This document shows positions 29,251 through 38,019 of a stretch of DNA of 64,000 nucleotides, piece after piece (position 1 is the first letter of the stretch; the number at the start of each line of letters is the position of its first letter). This DNA is from Vibrio tubiashii (GTDB lineage: Bacteria; Pseudomonadota; Gammaproteobacteria; Enterobacterales; Vibrionaceae), in contig JRWQ01000009.1 in the NCBI GenBank assembly GCA_000775715.1, positions 124,001 to 188,000 of the forward strand, written 5' to 3'. The translations under genes and the position numbers were made by a program. The notes below the pieces were generated by a model. It ran no database searches. It had not been told where the DNA came from and saw nothing but the letters and a program-made list of their open reading frames with translations.

Positions 29251-29694
29251 ATGATAAAGGTCGAAGACATGATGACGCGTAACCCGCATACCTTGTTACG
29301 CTCACATAACCTTGCCGATGCCAAACACACCATGGAAGCACTAGATATTCGTCACGTGCCGATTGTCGACGCCAACAAACATCTACTCGGAGTTGTTTCT
29401 CACCGTGACGTGTTGGCCGCGCAAGAATCAAGCTTACAGCAGATTCCAGAAAATCAATCTTTCACATTGAACACGCCTTTGTATGAAGTCATGCAAACAG
29501 GTGTGATGACCGTATCTCCACAAGCAGGTCTAAAAGAGAGCGCGATTTATATGCAAAAGCATAAAGTTGGCTGTTTACCTGTGGTTGAAAAAGGTCATTT
29601 AGTGGGCATCATCACCGACAGCGATTTCGTATCCATCGCGATTAACCTACTTGAACTACAAGAAGAGATTGAACCGGAAGAGGTCGACTCTTAA
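29251..29694 (+). CDS. CBS-domain protein
   Basis: The 147-residue protein is made of a pair of CBS domains: about residues 1-60 (VEDMMTRNPHTLLRSHNLAD and HVPIVDANKHLLGVVSHRDV) and about 75-140 (VMQTGVMTVSPQAGLKESA and GCLPVVEKGHLVGIITDSDF). Such stand-alone CBS pairs bind adenine nucleotides and regulate partners, but the partner is not evident. The ribosome binding site CAGGAGG is strong. It is a single gene; a GC-rich hairpin follows the stop. Confidence 0.9.
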   Translation: MIKVEDMMTRNPHTLLRSHNLADAKHTMEALDIRHVPIVDANKHLLGVVSHRDVLAAQESSLQQIPENQSFTLNTPLYEVMQTGVMTVSPQAGLKESAIYMQKHKVGCLPVVEKGHLVGIITDSDFVSIAINLLELQEEIEPEEVDS

Positions 29695-29724
29695 GCGATT
29701 CTTCCACCGCTTCTGTCTTGAACT

Positions 29725-29750
29725 GCGCTAAGAAGCTCCCTTCTTGGCGC
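29725..29750 (+). terminator. Hairpin after the CBS-protein gene
   Basis: GCGCTAAGAAG (29725-29735) pairs with CTTCTTGGCGC (29740-29750), 11 bp with one wobble position and a 4-base loop, 30 bp after the stop. It lacks a T run, so it may be a rho-independent terminator of reduced strength or an mRNA 3' stabiliser. Confidence 0.55.
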
Positions 29751-29981
29751 CTTAGCTCTGTGCTACCGACAAACACGCCCAATAGTGAAACCAAGGGTTT
29801 TACGTCCTTTCGCCTCTAAATTGCAAAACACGTCGCTTGGCATCCTACTGATTTCACTCGTAACTAAGTATTTTATCAGCAAAATGTAATTAACCTTCTT
29901 ATACTTGAGATACAACCACATAATAATCGATTTCAACTCAGTTCAAACTAACACTATTGTCAGCCTTATAGGGAAATTTGT

Positions 29982-31922
29982 ATGAGCCTGAAAAAACTTC
30001 TCACTCTAGGTTTTGGAGTCATCCTTGGCCTCATTTTAGTTATATCCGTTGTTGCTTCTGTGCGTTTTTATCAATCAAGTGACGGTTTTAACACCTACCG
30101 TGGCCTTGCATTAACCAGTGTCTCTACCGGTCGAGTTCAAGCCAACATCCTTGAAGCTCGCCTAGCAGCCCTGAAATACATCAACAACCATGATCAGGCC
30201 AACATCGCCGAACTTGAACGACGCATAGCAACAACGGTAGAACTGATTGAAGCAGTGCTGAAATCACATATAGATGAAGGAAATAAAGCTGAATTTTACG
30301 CCATTGAAAAACAGTTAGATCAATACCAGCAAGGCTTTAATCAGGTCATTGAACTGGTCAACCAACGCAACCAATTAGTTAAAGATCAACTGGATCCTGC
30401 AGGCCTAGCTATGCGCCAATCCGTCACCAAGATAATGAACCAATCAGCAACTGAAGATGACCTAGAGGTAGCAATAAGTGCAGGCATGCTACAACAACAT
30501 TTACTGTTAGCTCGATTATATGCATCAAAATTTTTAACCAGTAACTCTGCTGATGATTCTGCTCGAGCAGAACAAGAGTTCACACTGATTAAAGAGAAAG
30601 CCACAGTGGTAGAAAATCAACTGATGTCTGCCACTCAACTACTTAACCTGAAGTCATTCAGTCAATCATTCGAGCAATACCAGAGCACGTTTAAGCAAGT
30701 GGTTGATACCATTAACGCCCGCAATGACATTATTTCCAGCACACTTGATGTTACAGGGGCGTCTGCAGCCCGCAGTATCGAAGAGATCAAACTAGCCACC
30801 AAAGCCAATCAAGACACGCTTGGCCCCGAAATGGTCGAGCGCTTTTCTAATGCGCAGTTCACTCTTATTTCGCTCTCAGTGATAGTGGTTGCTATCGCAT
30901 TAGTCATTGCGGTCATCATCTACCGCAGCGTACTCAAAGTCGTCGGTGGTGAACCCAGCTCTATTCAAAAAATTGTAGAGGAAGTCGCGTCTGGTAACCT
31001 GTCTACCGAGATCCAAACTACAGGCAAAGAGACAGGCATCTACGCCAATATTTTGCAAATGCGTCTTGAACTACGCCGAATCATTGATGGTTTCCATCAG
31101 ATCTCGGACAACGTTTCTTCCGCTTCGGTTGAGCTCACCGCTGTAATGAGTGAAACCGAAAGCAATGCACAACAAGAGCTCAGCCAAGTAGAGCAAATCG
31201 CCACAGCGATCAATGAGCTTTCAAGCACCGCCAGTGAAGTGAGTACCAACGCAGCAAACGCAGAAATTGCGGCTTCAGACGCCACCTCCAAAGTAGAAGA
31301 AGGCAGTCGCTCTTTGAGTTCGTCGGATGAGATCTATCGTAAAGTAGATAGTTCAATAGAAGAAACCTCGAAGATCGTTAACCAGCTTCAAGAGTACTCT
31401 GTAGAAATTGGTACTGTGGTTGAGGTCATCAACTCGATTTCAGAGCAGACTAACCTATTGGCGCTCAACGCAGCGATTGAGGCCGCTAGGGCTGGGGAGC
31501 AGGGACGTGGCTTTGCCGTCGTTGCCGATGAAGTACGCTCTCTAGCAGCAAAAACACAGCAATCAACGGTGGATATTCAAGAGATCATTTCTCGCCTCCA
31601 AGCTCAAGCAAAAGAAGCAAATCAGTTTATGCAATCCAACTTAGCATTAGCTGAAGATTCACGCAGCTACAGTGAGCAGTTGAGAGAAGCGTTCACATCA
31701 ATCACTAGCTCAGTCACCCTGATTTCTGATATGAATACCCAAGTTGCCACCGCATCAGAAGAGCAATCTGGCGTAACACAAGATATCTCGCAGAATGTTT
31801 CGCAGACCTTCGACATCGTGAACCATAATGTGTCAGGTATTCAAGAAAGCAAAAAAGCCAGTGAAGAGCTTGCATCTTTAGCTATAAAACAGAAAGACCT
31901 GCTCAGCTTCTTCAAACTTTGA
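29982..31922 (+). CDS. Methyl-accepting chemotaxis protein
   Basis: This is a 646-residue transmembrane receptor. Membrane helices at about 8-29 and 289-314 enclose a helical periplasmic sensor domain, consistent with a double four-helix-bundle type. A short HAMP-like linker ([17 protein letters not shown]) leads to the cytoplasmic signalling domain, whose tip reads [20 protein letters not shown] followed by [15 protein letters not shown]. No CheR/CheB-binding pentapeptide is visible at the C-terminus (SFFKL). It should modulate CheA and hence flagellar rotation. The ligand is unknown, and it has no chemotaxis neighbours. Confidence 0.93.
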   Translation: MSLKKLLTLGFGVILGLILVISVVASVRFYQSSDGFNTYRGLALTSVSTGRVQANILEARLAALKYINNHDQANIAELERRIATTVELIEAVLKSHIDEGNKAEFYAIEKQLDQYQQGFNQVIELVNQRNQLVKDQLDPAGLAMRQSVTKIMNQSATEDDLEVAISAGMLQQHLLLARLYASKFLTSNSADDSARAEQEFTLIKEKATVVENQLMSATQLLNLKSFSQSFEQYQSTFKQVVDTINARNDIISSTLDVTGASAARSIEEIKLATKANQDTLGPEMVERFSNAQFTLISLSVIVVAIALVIAVIIYRSVLKVVGGEPSSIQKIVEEVASGNLSTEIQTTGKETGIYANILQMRLELRRIIDGFHQISDNVSSASVELTAVMSETESNAQQELSQVEQIATAINELSSTASEVSTNAANAEIAASDATSKVEEGSRSLSSSDEIYRKVDSSIEETSKIVNQLQEYSVEIGTVVEVINSISEQTNLLALNAAIEAARAGEQGRGFAVVADEVRSLAAKTQQSTVDIQEIISRLQAQAKEANQFMQSNLALAEDSRSYSEQLREAFTSITSSVTLISDMNTQVATASEEQSGVTQDISQNVSQTFDIVNHNVSGIQESKKASEELASLAIKQKDLLSFFKL

Positions 31923-31924
31923 GC

Positions 31925-31948
31925 AAAAAAAAAGCGGCCAAAGCCGCT
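31925..31948 (-). terminator. Minus-oriented intrinsic terminator beyond the chemotaxis gene
   Basis: AGCGGC (31933-31938) and GCCGCT (31943-31948) form a GC-rich hairpin. The run of A at 31925-31933 becomes a T tract only when read on the minus strand. It could also help stop the plus-strand mcp transcript, but its best orientation implies a minus-strand transcript coming from the gene-poor region to the right. Confidence 0.6.
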
Positions 31949-31994
31949 CAAACATGTCAAAGCATTTGCTCAACAGAATACCAATTTCTAATGC

Positions 31995-32029
31995 TTAGCG
32001 AGTTAAAGCCTGCATTTTTAACTCGCTAA
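31995..32029. repeat. Perfect 13-bp inverted repeat
   Basis: TTAGCGAGTTAAA (31995-32007) and TTTAACTCGCTAA (32017-32029) are exact reverse complements with a 9-base loop. No T tract follows on either strand. It could be a small palindromic repeat element of the kind scattered between genes. Confidence 0.75.
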
Positions 32030-32057
32030 CATCAGACTACTGGCTAGGGATTAAATC

Positions 32058-32189
32058 CTAGTTATTAGGGTCTTTGAACCCCGATTTTAATTTGCTTGCT
32101 ACACCTACTATAGAGATGAAAAAAGTTTGGGCTTCAACAGGGAAAATCGCCCCATGTGGTGGTGAAAGGGTACCAATCACATTGAGCAT
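32058..32189 (-). pseudogene. Short minus-strand frame, possible gene remnant or repeat-derived ORF
   Basis: A 43-codon frame from ATG (32189-32187) to TAG (32060-32058) encodes MLNVIGTLSPPHGAIFPVEA and then QTFFISIVGVASKLKSGFKD. It extends upstream in frame to a TGA with no further start. There is no good ribosome binding site. The composition looks protein-like but I cannot assign a family; it may be a fragment or a frame across a non-coding repeat. Confidence 0.3.
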
Positions 32190-32740
32190 GCCTTCGGTGA
32201 GTAGGGGCGCTCACGTTTCTACTGCTGTCTTTTCTCTAATAGGTAAGCTTCCAAGCCTATTTCTTCCTTAACTATCCAGAGTGAAGAGTTTAAACACATC
32301 TCTGTGTGGCTTTGATTAACTCCCTCACTCAAGTATCGCTCAATTACATTTGTAGCTATCAAACAACAATCACACATCGGTTTTGACTCTTAGTGACTGA
32401 GCCTATTGTTTTGTCGATGACTAGATTGACTGACCATAAATGACTTTTCAATCTAGACATAAGTCTTATCAGGTTTTTATTTAACCTACACCAAACCAAT
32501 TTAGAGTAAAAGCACCAAAGTAAACAAAACGTTAAATTCAAAGTTTTGTTCGGTTGAGAAAAACTATTGATTATGATCACTAAAATGTAGTTAGTTACGT
32601 AATTTAATTACACAAAGTAATTGGCGACAACTCCGTTTTAAACACTCGTTTAGCAACAGATGGTAGAGTGCAAACCCACCTATATGTGAAAACAATGGCA
32701 ATATGCAACGAAGAGATTAAACAGCACTGACGGAGTGAGG

Positions 32741-32811
32741 TGTGAAATTGATGCTGTAAAATTTCACAATTTAATGAAAGCTTCACCAAGAGATCTTTGT
32801 GAAATTTTACA
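32741..32811. repeat. Three TGTGAAATT-type repeats able to form competing hairpins
   Basis: Copy 1 TGTGAAATT (32741-32749), inverted copy 2 TGTAAAATTTCACAA (32755-32769) and copy 3 TTGTGAAATTTTACA (32797-32811) are present. Copies 2 and 3 are perfect 15-bp reverse complements; copies 1 and 2 can also pair over 9 bp. The two hairpins are mutually exclusive. Thirty bases further on is an intrinsic terminator active on the plus strand. Confidence 0.75.
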
Positions 32812-32841
32812 AGTTAAAGTTTACCAGTAGTATAAAATGCT

Positions 32842-32871
32842 AAAAAGCACACTAAAAACAGTGTGCTTTTT
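32842..32871. terminator. Bidirectional intrinsic terminator beyond oxyR
   Basis: AAAAAGCACACT (32842-32853) pairs perfectly with AGTGTGCTTTTT (32860-32871) over a 6-base loop, giving T runs in both directions. It ends the minus-strand oxyR transcript 35 bp after its stop and would equally end any plus-strand RNA from the region to the left. Confidence 0.9.
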
Positions 32872-32906
32872 GAGAGACGTGCATTTATAACAACTAATAC
32901 TTATCG

Positions 32907-33812
32907 CTAAAGCAGCTCGGACACCACGTCCGCCAATTGGTTAAATGTGTTCACTCGAGACGAACTTGGACGCCAAACCAAACCAATATGACGATGAGCC
33001 TGCTGACCAGGGGCATCCACCACGACGAGATTTTGGTTTTCAATCAGACCATGATCGATCGCCATTTGTGGAATGAATGTCGTGCCTAGGCCATTGGCCA
33101 CCATTTGAACTAAAGTATGAAGACTAGTGGCAGAAAATGGGTTGATCTTCTCTTTTGCCGTCAATTGACAGGCTGAAACCGCATGTTCAGTCAAACAGTG
33201 CTCTTTCTCTAACAAGAACACAAACTCATCAGGAAGGTCATCGTATTTGATCGGCGTTTGAATCGAAGCGGCTTGATTTTGACTGATGATCATGCGGAAC
33301 GGGTCACTACCAACAATTCGGCTATCCATACCGTCAATTTCAACTGGCAAAGCAAGAATCAGAACATCTAGCTCTCCATGACGCAGCGCGTCCAACAAGT
33401 TAGTGGTAGTATCCTCTCTTAATAGCAAGTTAAGTTGTGGAAAGCGCTGGTTAACTTCTTGAACTAAGCTACAAAGTAGAAATGGCGCAATGGTAGGGAT
33501 ACACCCCACACGAAGTTGCCCTTCCATATCATCACCTTGGCATAAAAGTCCGAGCTCAACTAGGTCCTGCCCTTTAGCAAGCAGCTCTCGCCCTTGCTCA
33601 ACCACTAACTCCCCTGCATGGGTAAAGACTAAAGGACTTTTCTTGTCTTTCTTCTCATATAACGGACAACCAATCAGCTCTTCGAAGTTCTGTATGCCTT
33701 TACTCAAAGTGGATTGGCTAACGAAACATTTGTCAGCGGCTTCGCCAAAATGACGTGTTTCATGCAAGGTAATTAGATAATGTAACTGCTTGAGGCTAGG
33801 CCACTTATTCAT
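32907..33812 (-). CDS. oxyR: Hydrogen peroxide-responsive LysR regulator OxyR
   Basis: OxyR senses peroxide through a disulphide and activates peroxidase genes. The 301-residue LysR-type protein has the helix-turn-helix in the first 65 residues (LHETRHFGEAADKCFVSQST) and the redox pair Cys206 and Cys215 in EHCLTEHAVSAC, with the same 8-residue gap as the E. coli C199/C208 pair. It diverges from a 2-Cys peroxiredoxin gene across about 200 bp, the usual place for its operators. The ahpF and ahpC genes 12-14 kb away carry OxyR-like half-sites. Confidence 0.94.
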   Translation of the reverse strand: MNKWPSLKQLHYLITLHETRHFGEAADKCFVSQSTLSKGIQNFEELIGCPLYEKKDKKSPLVFTHAGELVVEQGRELLAKGQDLVELGLLCQGDDMEGQLRVGCIPTIAPFLLCSLVQEVNQRFPQLNLLLREDTTTNLLDALRHGELDVLILALPVEIDGMDSRIVGSDPFRMIISQNQAASIQTPIKYDDLPDEFVFLLEKEHCLTEHAVSACQLTAKEKINPFSATSLHTLVQMVANGLGTTFIPQMAIDHGLIENQNLVVVDAPGQQAHRHIGLVWRPSSSRVNTFNQLADVVSELL

Positions 33813-33954
33813 AAATCTATCTATTAAATTTGGTGGGAGATTGACCAGGTTAATAAAAACGATGTTTATCGCTTTTTTCGATTAACTCAATCTATTTAAT
33901 TCACTTTTTTACATACTACAATGTGTACTATAGTTTGTCGCGTACAAACACGGA

Positions 33955-33984
33955 CCAAACCAAAAAACTCATAGCTTGGTTTGG
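33955..33984 (+). promoter_or_regulatory. 9-bp hairpin in the peroxiredoxin leader
   Basis: CCAAACCAA (33955-33963) and TTGGTTTGG (33976-33984) are perfect reverse complements with a 12-base loop, ending about 16 bp before the ribosome binding site TTTAGGAGC. A possible promoter TTTACA-N15-TATAGT (33908-33934) would place it at the mRNA 5' end. The spacing of that promoter is short, so the promoter call is weak. Confidence 0.5.
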
Positions 33985-34013
33985 AGCTAACCATATATTT
34001 TAGGAGCAAAAAA

Positions 34014-34622
34014 ATGGTACTAGTAGGTCGTCAAGCCCCAGATTTTACTGCTGCAGCTGTTCTTGGTAACGGTGAGATCGTTGAGAACTTCAATTTTGCA
34101 GAGTTTACTAAAGGTAAGAAAGCCGTTGTATTCTTCTACCCACTAGATTTCACTTTCGTTTGCCCATCTGAGCTAATCGCTTTTGATAACCGTCTAGCTG
34201 ATTTCCAAGCTAAAGGTGCAGAAGTAATCGGTATCTCTATCGATTCTCAGTTCTCTCACAACGCATGGCGTAACACTGCTATCGAAGATGGCGGTATCGG
34301 TCAAGTTAAGTACCCACTAGTTGCTGACGTTAAGCACGAAATTTGTAAAGCTTACGACGTTGAGCACCCAGAAGCAGGCGTTGCTTTCCGTGGTTCTTTC
34401 CTAATCGACGAAGACGGCGTTGTACGTCACCAAGTAGTTAACGACCTACCACTAGGCCGTAACATCGACGAAATGCTACGCATGGTTGACGCTCTAAACT
34501 TCCACCAGAAGAACGGTGAAGTATGTCCTGCACAGTGGGAAGAAGGTAAAGCAGGTATGGACGCATCTCCAAAAGGTGTTGCAGCGTTCCTATCTGAGCA
34601 CGCAGAAGACCTAAGTAAGTAA
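34014..34622 (+). CDS. 2-Cys peroxiredoxin (AhpC/Prx1 type)
   Basis: This thiol peroxidase reduces hydrogen and organic peroxides. The 202-residue protein has peroxidatic Cys50 in YPLDFTFVCPSELIAF and resolving Cys171 in NGEVCPAQWEEG, the typical 2-Cys arrangement, with a C-terminal extension ending HAEDLSK. I chose the start at 34014 because TTTAGGAGC precedes it; the upstream in-frame ATG at 33981 falls in the leader hairpin. It diverges from oxyR and is very likely OxyR-controlled. The window has a second, shorter AhpC next to AhpF, so the reductant of this one may be thioredoxin. Confidence 0.94.
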   Translation: MVLVGRQAPDFTAAAVLGNGEIVENFNFAEFTKGKKAVVFFYPLDFTFVCPSELIAFDNRLADFQAKGAEVIGISIDSQFSHNAWRNTAIEDGGIGQVKYPLVADVKHEICKAYDVEHPEAGVAFRGSFLIDEDGVVRHQVVNDLPLGRNIDEMLRMVDALNFHQKNGEVCPAQWEEGKAGMDASPKGVAAFLSEHAEDLSK

Positions 34623-34738
34623 TCACTTGCTTAACATACCCACGCTCACGGGTATGAACGGTTGGTAATATAAAGCTATATAAACAGTAAAAGCGCAAAA
34701 AGCGCTACGCCAATCAGTTATAAGTAAAGTCTTAATCC

Positions 34739-34770
34739 AGAGCCCGAAGCACCTGCTTCGGGCTCTTTTT
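34739..34770 (+). terminator. Intrinsic terminator after the peroxiredoxin gene
   Basis: AGAGCCCGAAGC (34739-34750) pairs perfectly with GCTTCGGGCTCT (34755-34766) over a 4-base loop, then TTTT. The remaining bases to dapD (35018) show no gene. Confidence 0.93.
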
Positions 34771-35017
34771 ATCTGCAAAATAGATTTAGTGAGTTAGCCT
34801 CGAGCAATATAGACAAAAAGACAATATATCTCTAAAGAGACAAAAAATATCGGCTTACAGACTTTCTCTATATAAGCTCTTTAAAGTCTACCCACCTCTC
34901 TTTATGATGACTCTAACTTAATTTGCAAGAGCAACGACGCTCGATACTCCAAGCCACCTAGCAAATGCGATTTGGACTGAGAGTATCTTTAAACGAATTC
35001 AAACATGGAGATTTAAC

Positions 35018-36049
35018 ATGGCTTACTTTTCTCTAGCCTTTGGTACGGCAACCAAAAACCGTGATGGTAAAATCATCGAAGCGTTTTTCCCAAACCCAGT
35101 TCTTAACCCAGCAGACGCACTTGTAGAAGCAGTTGCTAAAGTTGCAGGTTACGAGCAAGGCAACCAAGCTATCGAAATCTCTACAGCACAAAGTGCTGAG
35201 CTAGCAACGGCATTTGAAGCAAACGGTGATGCTGCTAACGCATCATTCGCAGCTAAGGCAGCAGAATCTGCACAGCCTTTAGTGCTTGTTATTTTAGCAT
35301 CGGATGAAAAACCAGCTTCAGTTGCAGAAGGCTTCCTTAAGCTACAACTTATCTCCAACCGCCTAGTACAACCACACGGTACAGTTCTAGATGGCATTTT
35401 CGGTCTACTACACAACATCGCATGGACTAACGAAGGCCCTATCGACCTACCAGAGCTAGCTGAGCGCCAAATCGAAGCGCGCCTAGCAGGTCGCGCACTA
35501 TCGGTAGACTGTGTCGATAAGTTCCCTAAAATGGTGGATTACGTGGTTCCTGCTGGCGTTCGTATCGCTGACACTTCTCGCGTACGTCTTGGCGCACACG
35601 TTGGTGAAGGCACAACAGTTATGCACGAAGGCTTCATTAACTTCAACGCTGGTACAACTGGCGTAAGCATGGTTGAAGGCCGCATTTCTGCTGGTGTTGT
35701 TGTTGGCGATGGTTCAGACATCGGCGGTGGTGCATCTATCATGGGTACGCTATCTGGTGGTGGTACAGTCGTTGTATCTATCGGCGAAAACTCATTACTA
35801 GGTGCGAACGCAGGCCTTGGCTTTCCACTGGGTGACCGTTGTACTGTTGAGTCTGGCCTATACGTAACAGCTGGCTCTAAAGTACGCATGCTAGATTCAC
35901 AAGGCCAAGAAGTTGAAGTGGTTAAAGCTCGTGACCTAGCAGGCGTTTCTGACCTTCTATTCCGCCGCAACTCGGTAACAGGTCAAATCGAGTGTCTTGC
36001 TAACAAAACAGCTGTCGAGCTTAACTCTGAACTTCACAGCAACAACTAA
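35018..36049 (+). CDS. dapD: Tetrahydrodipicolinate N-succinyltransferase DapD
   Basis: DapD catalyses the succinylation of tetrahydrodipicolinate in the lysine/diaminopimelate pathway. The 343-residue protein belongs to the long DapD subtype, which differs from the 274-residue E. coli enzyme. It has an N-terminal alpha/beta part and then a left-handed parallel beta-helix (about 180-290) with hexapeptide repeats such as VRLGAHVGEGTTVMHEGFIN and GDGSDIGGGASIMGTLSGGG. ACATGGAGATTTAAC gives the ribosome binding site. It is a single gene closed by a terminator. Confidence 0.94.
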   Translation: MAYFSLAFGTATKNRDGKIIEAFFPNPVLNPADALVEAVAKVAGYEQGNQAIEISTAQSAELATAFEANGDAANASFAAKAAESAQPLVLVILASDEKPASVAEGFLKLQLISNRLVQPHGTVLDGIFGLLHNIAWTNEGPIDLPELAERQIEARLAGRALSVDCVDKFPKMVDYVVPAGVRIADTSRVRLGAHVGEGTTVMHEGFINFNAGTTGVSMVEGRISAGVVVGDGSDIGGGASIMGTLSGGGTVVVSIGENSLLGANAGLGFPLGDRCTVESGLYVTAGSKVRMLDSQGQEVEVVKARDLAGVSDLLFRRNSVTGQIECLANKTAVELNSELHSNN

Positions 36050-36070
36050 TAGCCTCTGCTCGTTTTTCCA

Positions 36071-36100
36071 AATCCCCACCCTCTCTGGGTGGGGATTTTT
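36071..36100 (+). terminator. Intrinsic terminator of dapD
   Basis: AATCCCCACCC (36071-36081) pairs perfectly with GGGTGGGGATT (36087-36097) over a 5-base loop and is followed by TTT. Confidence 0.93.
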
Positions 36101-36160
36101 ATATGCAATAAAGCAAACCTCTTTCATCGCAAAAGCTCATATTTTTTCCTTTTCCATGCT

Positions 36161-36199
36161 TAAACGCTCATTTTTCATGCTCGTTTATTTTCGTTTACC
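36161..36199 (+). promoter_or_regulatory. Candidate GlpR operator region upstream of glpK
   Basis: TAAACG (36161-36166), CGTTTA (36182-36187) and another CGTTTA (36192-36197) resemble half-sites of the GlpR operator (core TCG...CGA with flanking AT bases) and share the AAACG core with the sites before glpD. The assignment is by similarity and context. Confidence 0.4.
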
Positions 36200-36341
36200 C
36201 CAATTTATGCAAAATTATTGTGCATAGACAGGGAGAAGTCGCCTCTTAACTGCCAGTTCATAACGGGAAGTATGCCCCCCGGACAGATGAGCAGATCAAG
36301 ATTAGCTAAAATAGAAATAACGAAACAAAAGGACTCTTACC

Positions 36342-37856
36342 ATGACTGAGCAAAAGTACATTGTTGCCTTAGATCAGGGAACAACAAGCTCACGCGCGGT
36401 GATATTAGATCACGATGCAAATATCGTTAGTATTTCGCAGCGTGAATTCACGCAGATCTATCCTCAGTCAGGATGGGTAGAACATGATCCCTTAGAAATC
36501 TGGGCAACCCAAAGCTCGACCCTCATTGAAACCCTCGCTAAATCGGGCATCCGCAGTGATCAACTCGCTGCCATTGGCATTACCAACCAACGTGAAACCA
36601 CCATTGTGTGGAACAAAGACACAGGCAAACCCGTTTACAATGCGATTGTTTGGCAGTGTCGTCGAACCGCAGAGATCTGTGAACAGCTCAAAGCACGTGG
36701 ACTGGAAGAGTATGTGCGTGAAAACACAGGCTTACTGCTAGACCCCTATTTCTCTGGCACTAAAGTAAAATGGATTCTCGATAACGTGGAAGGCGCACGT
36801 GAAGACGCTGAAGCGGGCAAGCTACTATTTGGTACCGTAGATACCTGGCTAGTGTGGAAGATGACACAAGGTCGAGTTCACGTCACGGATTACACCAACG
36901 CGTCGCGCACCATGCTGTTCAACATCAACCAGCTTTGTTGGGATCAAAAACTACTTGATGAGCTTGGTATTCCTGCGTCTATGATGCCTGAAGTGAAACG
37001 CTCTTCTGAGGTTTACGGACAGACTAACATTGGTGGTAAAGGTGGTACTCGAATACCCATTGCCGGTATCGCAGGAGATCAACAGGCCGCGCTCTACGGC
37101 CAAATGTGTGTAGAAGCAGGCCAAGCGAAAAACACCTATGGTACAGGTTGCTTTTTATTGATGAACACAGGCCAAGAGAAGGTTAACTCAACTCACGGGC
37201 TACTGACCACTTTAGCCTGTGGGCCTACTGGCGAGCCTGTATATGCTTTGGAAGGTGCAGTCTTTATGGGAGGCGCATCAATCCAATGGCTACGTGATGA
37301 AATGAAGCTGCTTGCCGATGCAAAAGATTCAGAATATTTCGCCACGAAAGTAGACACCACCAATGGCGTATACGTTGTTCCTGCTTTCACTGGGCTTGGT
37401 GCACCCTACTGGGATGCTTGGGCTCGCGGAACCATAGTTGGTCTAACTCGTGGTGTTGGGGCAAACCATATTATTCGTGCAACGCTAGAGGGGATCGCCT
37501 ACCAAACGCGTGACGTGCTTGATGCAATGCAGGCAGACTCTGGGATTCAACTCTCGAACCTTAGAGTCGATGGTGGTGCTGTCGCCAACAACTTCCTCAT
37601 GCAGTTCCAGTCCGATGTCCTAGACACTGAAGTTCACCGCCCTAAAGTGACTGAAGTCACCGCTTTGGGCGCCGCGTACCTTGCAGGTTTGGCGGTAGGA
37701 TACTGGAATAGCATTGATGAACTGCAAAACAAAGCAGAGATCGACCGTACCTTCAAACCGCACCACGACGAAGAGAAGCGCGACCGCCGCTATAAAGGCT
37801 GGAAGCGTGCTGTTAAATGTGCTCAAGTCTGGGCAGAGATGCACGATCAAGAATAA
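36342..37856 (+). CDS. glpK: Glycerol kinase
   Basis: GlpK phosphorylates glycerol to glycerol 3-phosphate in the cytosol. The 504-residue FGGY-family protein has [16 protein letters not shown] at the N-terminus, the substrate segment [27 protein letters not shown] and the C-terminal ATP-site motif [16 protein letters not shown]. It is complete. Unlike many enterobacteria, no glpF facilitator gene sits in front; dapD and its terminator do. The glpR and glpD genes follow on the same strand, each separated by its own hairpin. Confidence 0.97.
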   Translation: MTEQKYIVALDQGTTSSRAVILDHDANIVSISQREFTQIYPQSGWVEHDPLEIWATQSSTLIETLAKSGIRSDQLAAIGITNQRETTIVWNKDTGKPVYNAIVWQCRRTAEICEQLKARGLEEYVRENTGLLLDPYFSGTKVKWILDNVEGAREDAEAGKLLFGTVDTWLVWKMTQGRVHVTDYTNASRTMLFNINQLCWDQKLLDELGIPASMMPEVKRSSEVYGQTNIGGKGGTRIPIAGIAGDQQAALYGQMCVEAGQAKNTYGTGCFLLMNTGQEKVNSTHGLLTTLACGPTGEPVYALEGAVFMGGASIQWLRDEMKLLADAKDSEYFATKVDTTNGVYVVPAFTGLGAPYWDAWARGTIVGLTRGVGANHIIRATLEGIAYQTRDVLDAMQADSGIQLSNLRVDGGAVANNFLMQFQSDVLDTEVHRPKVTEVTALGAAYLAGLAVGYWNSIDELQNKAEIDRTFKPHHDEEKRDRRYKGWKRAVKCAQVWAEMHDQE

Positions 37857-37888
37857 CACTCACAACTTTTGCTATTAATACTGTAACA

Positions 37889-37912
37889 GGGCACCTAAAA
37901 GTGCCCATTTTG
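37889..37912 (+). terminator. Weak hairpin terminator after glpK
   Basis: GGGCAC (37889-37894) pairs with GTGCCC (37901-37906) over a 6-base loop and is followed by ATTTTGCG. The stem is short, so partial read-through into glpR is possible. Confidence 0.6.
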
Positions 37913-38019
37913 CGTTTTGTCCCCGATTCCTAAAACACACTCCTTCTCAGTACGAAAAAAATCGCGCACAATGGCGCAAAATAATACGTTCGACTTGAGC
38001 TCGAATAGAGGGAACACGC

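Larger units (their letters stand above)
31923..32906. other. About 1 kb without a clear gene, rich in inverted repeats
   Basis: No reading frame of normal gene size is supported here. The region holds a minus-oriented terminator (31925-31948), a perfect 13-bp inverted repeat (31995-32029), a short minus-strand frame that looks like a conserved fragment (32058-32189), an 8-bp inverted repeat AACAAAAC/GTTTTGTT (32523-32550), three TGTGAAATT-type repeats (32741-32811) and a bidirectional terminator (32842-32871). It may hold one or more non-coding RNAs or the remains of a lost gene. Confidence 0.6.

Noticed and set aside
32074..32271. 65-codon plus-strand frame in the oxyR-side gap
   Set aside because: The minus-strand frame over the same bases looks more protein-like; neither has a convincing ribosome site, and only the minus one is listed, at low confidence.
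32523..32550. AACAAAAC...GTTTTGTT resembling an integron attC end
   Set aside because: No attC core sites, no cassette genes and no integrase; the match is only a short inverted repeat.
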